A stretch of 64,000 nt of DNA from CAIUPE01 sp037131735 (GCA_037131735.1 JBAXQM010000007.1:43909-107908); one strand, 5' to 3'. Shown: positions 27,618-37,774, counted from the stretch's first letter. Made by a program: numbers and translations. Notes: generated from the sequence alone by a model not told the origin.

Positions 27618-29927
27618 ATGGCGTCATCATCACACGGATCTGACGATCTTCGCGCGGGCTCGATGATTTATCATCGCTTACCGCGCCCCGGTAAGCTCGA
27701 AATTCAACCAACCAAGCCGCTCGGCAATCAGCGCGATCTGGCGCTTGCCTATTCGCCAGGTGTTGCGGCACCCTGCGAAGCAATCGCCGAAAATCCTGAT
27801 CTCGCTGCGGAACTTACTTCGCGGCAAAATCTTGTGGCCGTGATCTCTAATGGCACGGCCGTGTTGGGCTTAGGTAATATCGGCCCGCTGGCGTCTAAGC
27901 CGGTGATGGAAGGGAAAGCCGTTCTCTTTAAAAAATTCGCAGGCATCGATGTGTTCGACATCGAGGTCGCAGAAAATGATCCCAAACGTTTTGTCGATGT
28001 GGTCGCGGCGCTTGAGCCCACCTTTGGCGGGATTAATCTTGAAGATATCAAAGCGCCTGAATGTTTCGAGATTGAAAAACATTTGCGCGAGAAAATGGCC
28101 ATTCCGGTTTTTCATGATGATCAACATGGAACGGCCATTATCGTTGGTGCTGCGGTTTTGAATGCGGTTGACCTTTCAAACAAACGCATAAGTGATATCA
28201 AGATCGTAGCCTCGGGCGCGGGGGCTGCAGCGCTCGCGTGCCTTGATCTTCTCGTCTCGCTTGGTGCGAAGCGCGAGAATATTTGGGTGAGCGATCTTGA
28301 AGGAGTTGTCTATGAGGGCCGTGAAAAACTCATGGACCCGTGGAAAGCAATCTTTGCGCAAAAGACAGATAAGCGCACACTTAATGATGTGATCGACGGC
28401 GCTGACGTGTTCCTTGGTCTGTCCGCTGGGGGCGTTCTGAAAGCCGATATGGTCAAGCGCATGGCTGAGAAGCCTTTGATCTTGGCACTTGCTAATCCTA
28501 ATCCAGAAATCATGCCTGAGGAGGCGCGCGCAGTGCGCCCTGATGCGATGATGTGCACGGGACGGTCTGATTATCCGAACCAAGTGAATAATGTTCTCTG
28601 CTTCCCATACATCTTCCGTGGCGCGCTTGATGTTGGCGCGACAACAATCAATGAAGACATGAAGCTTGCTGCTGTCGCAGCGATCGCGCGGCTCGCGCGT
28701 GAAGCGCCGTCAGAAGTGGCCGCGCGTGCTTATGGTGGTGATGTGAAGACCTTCGGCTCTGAGTCACTGATCCCGTCACCTTTTGATCCGCGTTTGATTC
28801 TGCGTATAGCGCCGGCTGTTGCGAAAGCCGCTATTGCTTCGGGTGTCGCGCGTCGTCCCATTACCGACTTCAAAGCCTATGAAGAAAAACTCTCGGGCTT
28901 TGTATTCCGTTCGGGCTTCATCATGAAGCCTATTTTTGAACAGGCGAAGGCAGCGCCGAAGCGCGTGATTTACGCTGATGGTGAAGATGAGCGTGTGTTG
29001 CGCGCGGCGCAGATCGCTAGAGAAGAAGGTTTTGCTATTCCGATTTTGATTGGTCGACCGTCGGTTATTGAAACGCGTTGTCAGCGTTATGGATTGTCGA
29101 TCCGTCCGGGTCGAGATGTTGAGGTAATCAATCCTGAAGATGATCCGCGTTATCGTGATTATGTTGCGACATTGATCGAGCGAGTCGGACGAAAAGGCGT
29201 TGCCCCTGATGCCGCGCGTACGCTTGTGCGCACCAATTCAACCGTTATTGCTGCTGTTGCCGTTATGCGGGGTGATGCCGACGCGATGATCGCAGGTCTT
29301 GAAGGGCGCTTCCATTCGAAGCTGCGCAATATCCGTGACATTATCGGGTTGCGCGAAGGAGTGCGTGATCTATCGGCCATGACATTGATGATTACATCAA
29401 AGGGTAATTTCTTTTTAGCTGATACTCATGTGACACATGAACCGAGCGCCGAAGATATTGCCGACATCGCGATCCTCGCGGCGCATCATGTTGAGCGCTT
29501 TGGTATAATTCCGAAGATCGCACTCGTCTCACATTCTGATTTTGGCGACTCGGATGCAAAGTCTGCCCAGAAAATGCGCGTGGCACTGGATTACATCAGA
29601 AAGATCGATCCCGAGCTTGAGGTTGATGGCGAGATGCAGGCTGATACGGCGCTCGTTCAAGCCATACGGTCAAAGCGCTTGCCCGATAGCCATATTGCCG
29701 GTGATGCGAATGTGTTGATCATGCCCAATCTTGATGCGGCGAATATCGCCTATCAATTGATCAAGGTATTGGCCGATGCGTTACCCGTTGGCCCAATTTT
29801 GATTGGGACGGCCAAACCCGCTCATATTCTGACAACATCCGTTACAGCTCGCGGTGTTGTGAATATGACGGCATTAGCCGTTGTTGAAGCACAGGCCGTT
29901 GACGCGCCTCAACTTAAGCTCGTCTGA
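27618..29927 (+). CDS. maeB: NADP-dependent malic enzyme, MaeB type with phosphotransacetylase-like domain
   Basis: A 769-residue fusion typical of MaeB and rhizobial Tme. It decarboxylates malate to pyruvate, making NADPH. Residues about 1-430 are the malic-enzyme part, with the conserved YSPGVAAPC, FHDDQHGTAIIVGAA and the NAD(P)-binding IVASGAGAAALACLDLL. Residues about 440-769 resemble phosphate acetyl/butaryltransferase but act in allostery, not catalysis, in characterised relatives. It ends 2 bp before a convergent gene. Confidence 0.96.
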   Translation: MASSSHGSDDLRAGSMIYHRLPRPGKLEIQPTKPLGNQRDLALAYSPGVAAPCEAIAENPDLAAELTSRQNLVAVISNGTAVLGLGNIGPLASKPVMEGKAVLFKKFAGIDVFDIEVAENDPKRFVDVVAALEPTFGGINLEDIKAPECFEIEKHLREKMAIPVFHDDQHGTAIIVGAAVLNAVDLSNKRISDIKIVASGAGAAALACLDLLVSLGAKRENIWVSDLEGVVYEGREKLMDPWKAIFAQKTDKRTLNDVIDGADVFLGLSAGGVLKADMVKRMAEKPLILALANPNPEIMPEEARAVRPDAMMCTGRSDYPNQVNNVLCFPYIFRGALDVGATTINEDMKLAAVAAIARLAREAPSEVAARAYGGDVKTFGSESLIPSPFDPRLILRIAPAVAKAAIASGVARRPITDFKAYEEKLSGFVFRSGFIMKPIFEQAKAAPKRVIYADGEDERVLRAAQIAREEGFAIPILIGRPSVIETRCQRYGLSIRPGRDVEVINPEDDPRYRDYVATLIERVGRKGVAPDAARTLVRTNSTVIAAVAVMRGDADAMIAGLEGRFHSKLRNIRDIIGLREGVRDLSAMTLMITSKGNFFLADTHVTHEPSAEDIADIAILAAHHVERFGIIPKIALVSHSDFGDSDAKSAQKMRVALDYIRKIDPELEVDGEMQADTALVQAIRSKRLPDSHIAGDANVLIMPNLDAANIAYQLIKVLADALPVGPILIGTAKPAHILTTSVTARGVVNMTALAVVEAQAVDAPQLKLV

Positions 29928-29929
29928 TC

Positions 29930-31708
29930 TTAGTTCTGCGAAATCATCAGATCGAAGGCTTCAAGCAGTTGCGCTGGGTTCTCAGCCGTTGCGCCTTCCG
30001 CTAAAGCGACCCCATCCGGATTTTTTGACCGCGCTGTGATTGAAAGCCGTGAGGGCTTGTCGATGAATTTCGCAAGCGCTTGGGTGAGCGCTTTCGCATT
30101 TGGTGCCATGCCAAGGTAAACCTGCAAGCTAGCTGAAGCCGCAGCGGCATAATTCTTTCTCACTTCCTGCGGCGATCTTTTTGTTTTGATGGCATCTTGA
30201 TCGATCAAACGATCTGCCAAACCGCGATTTTCAACAGTCACAGACAAATCTTTTACCCGCGCTCCGGCGAAGGCGATGAGTGCTGCCGAAGGATCGCGCA
30301 TTAAAAGATCGACGGGTACATTGATGAGATTGGTTGTAACGCCCACCGCACCCATATTTTCGCCCGATATCAGCGCTTCAGTTTTGAACATCTTCGCTTT
30401 TTCATCGATAGCGAGTTTTAATGTTCCCGAAAGGCTTACATCGCGGTAACCCAGCGCAATGAGATTATCGATTGAAGGCTCGTTACTGTCTGAAGGAATA
30501 GGACCAAAGAGGCCATCGAAAGCGAGATCAATTGATTTTGGAATACCGCCGCTAGGATTGTCGACCGACAGAACCATCGAGCGCAATCCTGCATGGACAG
30601 GCGGGACATCAGTCGTATCTATCGTTACATCACGAACTTCAAATTTGCCGATCACGGGAACAAAGCTCAGCGGATCGGCTTCGGATAATTTTCCATTTGG
30701 ATTTGAAGCTGTCGCGCGAACAGAAGAATACACAGGGTTAAACGAAAAACCCGATTGCTCAACGCTGCCAATCCGAACACGGCTGCCCTCAAACGCGCCT
30801 TCAAATCCGTCCATCCGAATATGCTGACCTTTACCGCTCACTTCACCTTGATAGACGATGTGATTGATGCGCGCATATTCGCCTGATTTTTTATCTTCAA
30901 TACGAATTTGCGTCGCGTCGGATGTGGCTATAGCGAATCCGGAGAATAGATCGACAATATCGAGCGCCATAGAATTGATGTCGGCATCGGTCGATGGTGT
31001 TGACGACTGTCGACTGATTATCCGCTCGGCAAGTGCCGAAAGTCCTTGCTCAGATGTTTTGATGCTGAAGTCGGTAATGCTGATTCGATCGACTGTGATC
31101 ACCGGGCCTGCGGGCGCTTCAGTCGTGATTGTGGTGAGGATGACTTCGCCATAGGCCGTGCGGTAATCATCTTTTTTACCCGTCTTTGTGGCGCCACCGG
31201 CAATTAAAATGCCGAGATCAATTTTGCTTGCCGTGATCGGGCCCATCGTGCCGGCCTGCGCATCATTCGCATCACCAGAGCCAAATGTGCCGCCGTCCGC
31301 TTTTAGGCTTTCTGCCAAGCCCGCTTTAATTCCGGTTAAAACCACATTGCGCAAGATCGATGCCGATATCTGCCCATTGATAGAGGTTTCTTGGCGCAGC
31401 GATCGGATGGTCACGCGGTCGGCATCAAATTTTGCTAAGGCATCGGCCTGTGAAGCGGGATTTTGGTCTGCGAACAGGGCCTTGAGCGCATCGGCTGATA
31501 GATTTGCGTTTTCAATTTCAACGGCATCAGCCTTGAGACTGTTCAGCCCGGTTTTTAATTCGAGACGATCAAAGGTGAGCTTATCACCGGCCTCGGCTGG
31601 TGCGTTCGTCAACGCAATAAAGAGGGTAAGGAATGCGCCGCCGATAAGGGCTAGTCCTTTACGAGAAAATTTCAATTTAAAATCGTTAAGGACAATTGAG
31701 CGGTTCAC
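29930..31708 (-). CDS. large exported protein of unknown function
   Basis: A 592-residue protein that I do not recognise. The GTG at 31708 is chosen because GAGG lies six bases upstream and it is 7 bp after the kinase stop; an in-frame ATG at 31759 would overlap the kinase by 44 bp. It has an N-terminal signal (basic KLKFSRKG, then hydrophobic LALIGGAFLTLFIAL, cleavage expected after AEA). The rest is soluble, with repeated strand-like segments such as LTFDRLELKTG, ITVDRISITDFSI and SRVRIGSVEQSGFSF. These recall the beta-rich repeats of AsmA- or DUF945-like periplasmic proteins. That resemblance is impressionistic. It probably shares an operon with the PfkB kinase. Confidence 0.75.
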   Translation of the reverse strand: MNRSIVLNDFKLKFSRKGLALIGGAFLTLFIALTNAPAEAGDKLTFDRLELKTGLNSLKADAVEIENANLSADALKALFADQNPASQADALAKFDADRVTIRSLRQETSINGQISASILRNVVLTGIKAGLAESLKADGGTFGSGDANDAQAGTMGPITASKIDLGILIAGGATKTGKKDDYRTAYGEVILTTITTEAPAGPVITVDRISITDFSIKTSEQGLSALAERIISRQSSTPSTDADINSMALDIVDLFSGFAIATSDATQIRIEDKKSGEYARINHIVYQGEVSGKGQHIRMDGFEGAFEGSRVRIGSVEQSGFSFNPVYSSVRATASNPNGKLSEADPLSFVPVIGKFEVRDVTIDTTDVPPVHAGLRSMVLSVDNPSGGIPKSIDLAFDGLFGPIPSDSNEPSIDNLIALGYRDVSLSGTLKLAIDEKAKMFKTEALISGENMGAVGVTTNLINVPVDLLMRDPSAALIAFAGARVKDLSVTVENRGLADRLIDQDAIKTKRSPQEVRKNYAAAASASLQVYLGMAPNAKALTQALAKFIDKPSRLSITARSKNPDGVALAEGATAENPAQLLEAFDLMISQN

Positions 31709-31715
31709 GGTGACC

Positions 31716-32609
31716 TCAGGCTGCTGGACGGAATTGTTGCATGATGGCCGAGATATCATTCATCGACGGCAATCCGGCTTCATTGCCTAGTTTTTGAATC
31801 TTGTATGTTGAAGCGGCGCGCGCAAATTCGAAGTGCGATTCCCAAGGCAGGGCCGGCCTTGCAAGATAGGAATACATGTATGCGCCGTGAAACACATCGC
31901 CTGCGCCGTTCGTATCAATGATGACATCAGACGGCACTTTGAGTGGCGGCTGTGTGCGGATGGTGCCGCTCTCATCATACCAGAGCATACCGCGCTCGCC
32001 GCGTGTTACGCCACCAACTTTTACACCTTTAGCTTTCAAGAGATCGAGCAAACCCTTATCATCGAGATTGAGTTGCTCGGCCAAGCGTTCGCCACAGACC
32101 GCGACATCAACAAAGTTCAAAAGCTCATGCGTATTTGAACGCAAGCCGCCGCCGTCGAGTGATACCAATACTCCGCGCTCACGACACAGTTGCGCATAAT
32201 GAAGGGCGGCATCGCTTTGATGCCCATCGAGATGCAGCGCGCGAATACCATCCAAGCGTAATGTTGGATAAGGATGGAGATAGTCATCATCACGGCAACG
32301 GATGATTGCGCGCTTGCCATTATTTGGAATGACGAAGGAGAGGGAACTCTCTTTGACTTTACGACCATGGACCGGGATTTGATATTTCGCTGCCATGTCT
32401 AAAAACATGCGGCCGAGCCAATCATCAGCGAGCGATGTGAGGAGATCCGGCACGACGCCAAGCTTGGCGCAACAGAAGGCGGCGGTTACCGCATTGCCGC
32501 CAAAGGATACGGCATAGTTATCGGCAACGGTTTTATCGTCGCCGGTCGGGATGTGATCGGTGATGAAGGTGACATCGATATAGGTTTGGCCAATAAAAAG
32601 CGCATCCAT
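31716..32609 (-). CDS. PfkB-family sugar kinase
   Basis: A 297-residue carbohydrate kinase of the ribokinase/PfkB family. The N-terminal GQTYIDVTFITDHIP and SFGGNAVTAAF match signature 1. The C-terminal IDTNGAGDVFHGAY is signature 2, including the catalytic Asp and the anion hole. The sugar cannot be told from sequence. It lies 118 bp downstream of erpA on the same strand and 7 bp upstream of the large exported protein, with which it is probably co-transcribed. Confidence 0.92.
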   Translation of the reverse strand: MDALFIGQTYIDVTFITDHIPTGDDKTVADNYAVSFGGNAVTAAFCCAKLGVVPDLLTSLADDWLGRMFLDMAAKYQIPVHGRKVKESSLSFVIPNNGKRAIIRCRDDDYLHPYPTLRLDGIRALHLDGHQSDAALHYAQLCRERGVLVSLDGGGLRSNTHELLNFVDVAVCGERLAEQLNLDDKGLLDLLKAKGVKVGGVTRGERGMLWYDESGTIRTQPPLKVPSDVIIDTNGAGDVFHGAYMYSYLARPALPWESHFEFARAASTYKIQKLGNEAGLPSMNDISAIMQQFRPAA

Positions 32610-32727
32610 TGTCGGGGTCTATCCTCGAGAAAAGTCAGGTCTTTCCTATCGAGTGGCCGAAAAACCTGAAACCGACAAGGAAAAATTGAGTTTGCGACTG
32701 AAATTCTTCGAAAACAATGCCTAATTT

Positions 32728-33072
32728 TCAGCCGATCGAGAAACTCGTCCCGCAACCGCACGCGGCAGTGGCATTCGGGTTCTCGACCCGGAAACTCTGA
32801 CCCATCAAATCATCGACAAAATCGAGCGTGGAGCCTTCCAAAAAGGGTAGGGATGTCGGGTCAATGAGCACAACCGCGCCATCTCTCTCGACCCAGATGT
32901 CGTCCGCCGCGTCGGTGGTCTCGACGGCAAAGCCGTATTGAAAGCCAGAACAGCCCCCACCGCTGACGCTGACACGCAGTTTTGAGCCCTCGGGCTCAGT
33001 GGCCAAAATCGTCCTAATACGCTTGGCCGCGCGTTCCGTTACCGAAAAATTCTGAGAAGGGCTTGCATCCAT
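32728..33072 (-). CDS. erpA: A-type iron-sulfur carrier ErpA
   Basis: A 114-residue HesB/IscA-type protein that delivers Fe-S clusters to apo-enzymes. The three ligating cysteines are present: Cys41 (SGGGCSGFQY) and Cys105/Cys107 in ACGCGTSF. The N-terminal VTERAAKRIRTIL and the DFVDDLMGQSFRVENPNA segment are typical. ATG 33072 is used; an in-frame TTG lies two codons upstream and neither has a strong Shine-Dalgarno sequence. It is divergent from dgt. Confidence 0.93.
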   Translation of the reverse strand: MDASPSQNFSVTERAAKRIRTILATEPEGSKLRVSVSGGGCSGFQYGFAVETTDAADDIWVERDGAVVLIDPTSLPFLEGSTLDFVDDLMGQSFRVENPNATAACGCGTSFSIG

Positions 33073-33156
33073 GGCCAAGGGTCTGTTTCTGGTCCTGTGA
33101 CTTCGGTCACCCCAAAATAGGGGTTCGGCGGGCTAAGTGCAACGGGAGGATGGAAG

Positions 33157-34365
33157 GTGGAGGGACGGTTTGATCGCTGGCGTGCCGCTTACGCGACGGA
33201 TCCTGCCCGGTCGCGTGGTCGGCTTTATGCTGAGCCGTCATCTCCCACAAGGAGTGAATTCCAGCGTGACCGTGACCGGATTATCCATTCGACCGCTTTC
33301 CGCCGCCTGAAGCATAAGACTCAGGTCTTTGTATTTCATGAGGGTGATCATTTTCGTACCAGGCTTACCCACACAATTGAGGTGGCGCAGATTGCGCGCT
33401 CAATTTCCCGCGCCCTAGGGCTCGATGAGGATCTCGCGGAAGCTTTGGCCTTATCGCATGATCTTGGTCATCCGCCCTTCGGCCATACGGGCGAAGATGC
33501 TCTGGCGCTTTGCCTCAAAGACGATGGCGGGTTTGATCACAATGCGCAGGCTTTGAAAGTCGTTACAGCGCTCGAGCGGCGTTACCCTGATTTCGATGGT
33601 CTCAACCTCACATGGGAAACGCTCGAAGGTCTTGTCAAACATAATGGGCCACTCATCAGTTTAGATGGGACGCCTTTGCCGAGCGTGAAGACAAAGACTG
33701 TGCCACAAGATATTCTTGATTTTGAGCGTGTATTTCCGCTCGCGCTTTCCGACCATGCGGGACTTGAGGCGCAAGTTGCCGCGCTCGCTGATGATATTGC
33801 CTATAACACGCATGATATTGATGATGGCTTGCGTGCCGGACTTTTTGCCATCGATGAATTGCGTGAGATTCCTTTTCTCAGCGTCATCTTGAACGAGATT
33901 GATCGGCAATGGCCAAAGCTCGAGACCGCTCGACGTATTCATGAGTTGGAGCGCCGACTCATTACGCGCTTTGTTGAAGGTGTCATTCGGCAAGGCCAAG
34001 AGGCATTGAAGCCATTTGCTTCTGCTGGCGTCGATGATGTGCGCAAAGCTGGCAAAACGTTGATCCGGTTCCCCGAAGACCTTTCAGAAGCAGATCGCGG
34101 GATTAAAAAATTCCTCTTTGCCCGCATGTATCGCAGTCCGTCTGTCATGCGCATCCGTGCGGATGCAGAGCGGGTGGTTCAGGACCTTTTTGTGGCCTAT
34201 GACAGCGATCTGGCGAATTTACCGGCTGACTGGCGCGGGGGTCTTCAGTCGGGCGAAAGCTTTCAAAAGCGGCGGCGCATCGCGGACTATATCGCTGGGA
34301 TGACGGACCGCTTTGCGCTCGATGAACATCGCCGCCTGTTTGACGTTACTCCCGAATTGCGTTAG
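33157..34365 (+). CDS. dgt: deoxyguanosinetriphosphate triphosphohydrolase-like protein
   Basis: A 402-residue HD-domain dNTPase of the bacterial type-2 dGTPase group. The metal site is visible in RLTHTIEVAQIARS and LSHDLGHPPFGHTGE. The R-D-R-I-I-H-S-T-A-F-R-R-L-K-H-K-T-Q segment before it is family-specific. It starts at GTG 33157 with GGGAGGA six bases upstream; an ATG at 33150 is out of frame. It hydrolyses dNTPs to deoxynucleosides and triphosphate, adjusting dNTP pools. argS follows after 49 bp. Confidence 0.94.
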   Translation: MEGRFDRWRAAYATDPARSRGRLYAEPSSPTRSEFQRDRDRIIHSTAFRRLKHKTQVFVFHEGDHFRTRLTHTIEVAQIARSISRALGLDEDLAEALALSHDLGHPPFGHTGEDALALCLKDDGGFDHNAQALKVVTALERRYPDFDGLNLTWETLEGLVKHNGPLISLDGTPLPSVKTKTVPQDILDFERVFPLALSDHAGLEAQVAALADDIAYNTHDIDDGLRAGLFAIDELREIPFLSVILNEIDRQWPKLETARRIHELERRLITRFVEGVIRQGQEALKPFASAGVDDVRKAGKTLIRFPEDLSEADRGIKKFLFARMYRSPSVMRIRADAERVVQDLFVAYDSDLANLPADWRGGLQSGESFQKRRRIADYIAGMTDRFALDEHRRLFDVTPELR

Positions 34366-34414
34366 CGCCCGTGAAAGGCTTCACTCGAAACACGATCATT
34401 TATTGAATAAAATC

Positions 34415-36169
34415 ATGAATCTCTTTGAACTTTTCCAACATTGCATTGCCTCCTGTGTCGAGGTCTTGGGTCAAGAGGGCGTATTTCCTACATCGCTTGA
34501 TGCTAACCGCATAACGGTCGAGCCTCCGCGTGATCCATCGCATGGCGATCTCGCAACCAATGCGGCGATGGTTCTCTCAAAAGACGCCGGAATGCCGCCG
34601 CGTGTGTTTGCTGAAAAGCTTCTCCCGAAACTTGCGGCACTTGAAGGCGTGACATCGGCCGAGATCGCTGGGCCGGGTTTTATCAATCTTCGTTTACACG
34701 CGTCACTCTTTCATCAGGTCGTTGCCGCCGTGCTCACGCAGCGCGAAAAATTCGGTATGAGTACGAAAGGCAAAGGCCAGAAGGTCAATGTCGAATTTGT
34801 GTCAGCCAATCCAACAGGGCCGATGCATGTGGGCCACGGTCGAGGAGCAGTGTTTGGCGACGCGCTGGCGAGCCTTCTGTCATTTGCTGGCTATAATGTG
34901 ACACGCGAATATTACATCAATGACGCTGGTGCGCAGGTTGATATTCTCGGCCGCTCGGCCTTCTTGCGTTATCGCGAAGCGCTTGGCGAAGACATCGGCG
35001 CCATCCCTGAGGGCCTTTATCCCGGCGATTATCTGATGCCGGTTGGTGAAGCGCTCGCAAAGGCGCATGGTTCATCCTTGCTCACGAAGAGTGAAGCCGA
35101 GTGGTTGCCACTTGTCAGGCAGGCTGCGATTGATGCCATGATGGATCTTATTCGTGATGATCTTTTGGCCCTTGCGATCAAGCATGACGTGTTCTTCTCC
35201 GAACGGTCTTTATCGGTTGGAGGCAACCGCGATGAAATCGCTGCTTTGCTCGATGAATTGAAGAAGCGCGATCTTATCTATCAAGGACGTCTGCCACCAC
35301 CGAAAGGCGCGCCGATTGAGGACTGGGAAGACCGCGAACAAGCTTTGTTCCGTGCAACACAATTTGGCGATGATGTTGATAGGCCGCTTTTGAAATCAGA
35401 CGGCAGCTACACATATTTTGCTGCGGATATTGCCTATCATCGTTCAAAATTTCTTCGTGGCTTTGCGACGATGATTGATGTTTGGGGCGCAGATCATGGT
35501 GGCTATATCAAGCGCATGACCGCCGCCGTAAAAGCAGCGACCGATGGCTTGGGTGATCTTGATGTAAAGATCTGCCAACTCGTGCGGCTATTACGGAATG
35601 GCGAACAAGTTCGCATGAGCAAACGCTCCGGCGATTTCATTACCTTGCGCGAGGTCGTTGATGAAGTCGGGCTCGATGCGGTGCGCTTCATGATGCTTTA
35701 TCGTAAGAATGATGCCACGCTTGATTTCGACCTCGGCAAGGTCATCGAACAGTCAAAAGACAACCCGGTCTTTTATGTTCAATATGCGCATGCGCGATGC
35801 GCGTCCGTCGCGCGACAAGCGCTGAGCGTTGTTAATTCCTCCGCAGATGATCTTAAAAAAGCGGCGCTTGAACGTCTGGCCGATGAAGCGGAATTAGGCG
35901 TCATGCATCGCCTTGCTCAATATCCGCGTCTCGTCGAAAGTGCGGCGTCTGCGCATGAGCCGCATCGGATTGCGTTCTATGTTCATGAGCTTGCAAGCGA
36001 TTTCCATGCGCTATGGAATCGCGGCAAGGATCATCCGGACTTACGTTTTGTCATTGAGAATGATAGAGAATTGACGATCGCGCGACTCGCTCTGGTTGAT
36101 TCGGTTCGAACTGTCCTTGCGTCTGGCCTTTCGGTTTTGGGTGTTTCGGCCCCTAACGAAATGCGGTGA
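34415..36169 (+). CDS. argS: arginyl-tRNA synthetase
   Basis: A 584-residue class I synthetase. The Add1 tRNA-binding domain occupies about the first 110 residues. The HIGH-type motif is HVGHGRG, in ANPTGPMHVGHGRG, and the KMSKS region is RMSKRSGDFITL. The C-terminal helical anticodon domain is complete. The ATG at 34415 is preferred because the open frame upstream overlaps dgt and lacks family sequence. It heads a plus-strand run with the SPOR protein and nagZ. Confidence 0.97.
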   Translation: MNLFELFQHCIASCVEVLGQEGVFPTSLDANRITVEPPRDPSHGDLATNAAMVLSKDAGMPPRVFAEKLLPKLAALEGVTSAEIAGPGFINLRLHASLFHQVVAAVLTQREKFGMSTKGKGQKVNVEFVSANPTGPMHVGHGRGAVFGDALASLLSFAGYNVTREYYINDAGAQVDILGRSAFLRYREALGEDIGAIPEGLYPGDYLMPVGEALAKAHGSSLLTKSEAEWLPLVRQAAIDAMMDLIRDDLLALAIKHDVFFSERSLSVGGNRDEIAALLDELKKRDLIYQGRLPPPKGAPIEDWEDREQALFRATQFGDDVDRPLLKSDGSYTYFAADIAYHRSKFLRGFATMIDVWGADHGGYIKRMTAAVKAATDGLGDLDVKICQLVRLLRNGEQVRMSKRSGDFITLREVVDEVGLDAVRFMMLYRKNDATLDFDLGKVIEQSKDNPVFYVQYAHARCASVARQALSVVNSSADDLKKAALERLADEAELGVMHRLAQYPRLVESAASAHEPHRIAFYVHELASDFHALWNRGKDHPDLRFVIENDRELTIARLALVDSVRTVLASGLSVLGVSAPNEMR

Positions 36170-36224
36170 TTGTTTTTAGGACTTCGTTCCGCCGTCTGGA
36201 GCATTTGGGACCGGAACGTAACGC

Positions 36225-37763
36225 ATGACGGATGACGGGCGCGGACGGAGTTCCGTGAACCTTGAAGAGCTGGAACGGCAGCTGCGGGAAGCGTCGCGCA
36301 GCCGGATTCGTGCAGCCGCATCAGATCCTGCGTTGCGGGGCGCTGAGCCCGAGCAGCCATCCATCCCTGACCTTGCCGCTTTGACACGACAGTTTGGCCC
36401 AAGGCCGACGGCAACATCAGCACCAGCTGCTGAACCGTGGTCAAACACACCGTCTCCGTTTTCAAGACTCGCGCCATCTTTTGAGCCGCCGCAGCCGCAA
36501 AGCGATCAGTGGCCCGATTCTCAAAGCAGCCCATTGGCCGGTGGAAATGGGCAGCCCGTGCCGCCGTTGTATCAACCGCAGGATCAATCATCGTCAGTCT
36601 CCTATACGGGTTCTAGTTCAGCGCCCTTCGCTCAATCCGAAACACGTCAACCGCCGCCCTTATCGGCGATGCCGAACCCGATTAAACCGCCGCCTGGCGG
36701 CTATACGGGTCTCGTCGGGGAATTGCCGCGCGGTTTTGCTCAACCGGTCAATGATCGATTTCCGGAACTTGAACGAGAACGAAGAGCGTCTTGGTCTGGT
36801 CTTCGTTCGTTCATCATTCTTCTGATTGTCGCGCTTGGTGTCGGCGGTGTTTACCTTTTTCAATCGGGACGCTTTGCGGTAACGCTCGGCCCACAATCTG
36901 ATCAGAAGCAAGTACCAGTCATTAAACCTGACCCGACACCGGTAAAGATCGCTCCCGATAATAAAACGGCAGAAACGGTACCTGCCGGTACGGAACTCTT
37001 TAAAAAAGATACACCCGAAAATCCGGCAAATGTAACGAAGCGTGCTTCGCCTGAAGTGCCCGTAGATATTAATGCTGTTGTGAAAGCAGCGCCGGCTACC
37101 AAGTCGATTGTTCCCGCAATGGGTGATCCGAAAGCGGTCAAGACGGTTACAGTAAGACCTGACGGAACGATTGTGGGTGATCCCCAGATAACCCAAACAA
37201 AACCCGCCTCGGAAACCGCGCCACAAGTGGCGCAGCCCCCTAAAAATGTTGCGGCCATTGAGCCTGCGCCTGTGGCCCCTAAAGCTGAGCCCGTTGTCAC
37301 ACCAGCACCTCCTCCTCAGACTGCTCAACCGGCTAAGCCAAACTTGCCGCCTTTGGTGGGTCAGTCGTCTGATGTACCTCTTCCGCTCCCGCGACCTAAT
37401 GATCTCGATAGCGTCGGTGCGTCTGCAGGGGCTGATCCTTTGGCCGATCTCGTTAAATCAGCAACGGAAAGCCCCGCTCAAAGCGAGCCGAATACAGAGC
37501 CCGTTGCCGTACAAGCAACGGGAGACTATGCGGTTCAGTTTGGTGCGCCGGCAGTTGAAGCTGATGCCAATGGTTTGGCGAAGCGCGTGAGAACTGAATT
37601 CGCTGAGCAAATCGACGGACGCGACGTCGTCGTCATTAAAGCGGATAGCAATGGCAAGATCGTGTATCGCGTGCGCGCGGTCGGTTACACCCGAGACGAA
37701 GCGAATGCGGCCTGCGGTGGCATTACCTCTGCCGGCGGGAAATGTTTCATCGCGCGCAATTAA
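36225..37763 (+). CDS. SPOR-domain membrane protein
   Basis: A 512-residue bitopic membrane protein. Residues 1-190 are cytoplasmic, disordered and Pro/Ser/Gln-rich. One transmembrane helix (about 195-213, FIILLIVALGVGGVYLF) follows a basic stretch. A long Pro/Ala/Thr-rich periplasmic linker leads to a C-terminal SPOR domain (about 430-512, beginning GDYAVQFGAPAVEADA). SPOR domains bind denuded glycan strands at the division septum, so a division role is likely. A 7-bp inverted repeat (36185-36218) ends 6 bases before the ATG. nagZ, which acts on peptidoglycan fragments, follows after 11 bp. Confidence 0.9.
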   Translation: MTDDGRGRSSVNLEELERQLREASRSRIRAAASDPALRGAEPEQPSIPDLAALTRQFGPRPTATSAPAAEPWSNTPSPFSRLAPSFEPPQPQSDQWPDSQSSPLAGGNGQPVPPLYQPQDQSSSVSYTGSSSAPFAQSETRQPPPLSAMPNPIKPPPGGYTGLVGELPRGFAQPVNDRFPELERERRASWSGLRSFIILLIVALGVGGVYLFQSGRFAVTLGPQSDQKQVPVIKPDPTPVKIAPDNKTAETVPAGTELFKKDTPENPANVTKRASPEVPVDINAVVKAAPATKSIVPAMGDPKAVKTVTVRPDGTIVGDPQITQTKPASETAPQVAQPPKNVAAIEPAPVAPKAEPVVTPAPPPQTAQPAKPNLPPLVGQSSDVPLPLPRPNDLDSVGASAGADPLADLVKSATESPAQSEPNTEPVAVQATGDYAVQFGAPAVEADANGLAKRVRTEFAEQIDGRDVVVIKADSNGKIVYRVRAVGYTRDEANAACGGITSAGGKCFIARN

Positions 37764-37774
37764 AGTGAGTTGAG

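Noticed and set aside
36185..36218. 7-bp inverted repeat CGTTCCG/CGGAACG ahead of the SPOR-protein gene.
   Set aside because: The arm length with a 20-nt loop is expected by chance every few hundred bases, and nothing else supports a function.
36660..37328. A 222-codon minus-strand frame opposite the SPOR-protein linker, rich in Arg, Cys and Phe.
   Set aside because: It arises from the Pro/Ala/Thr codons of the disordered linker. It shows no start signal or domain.
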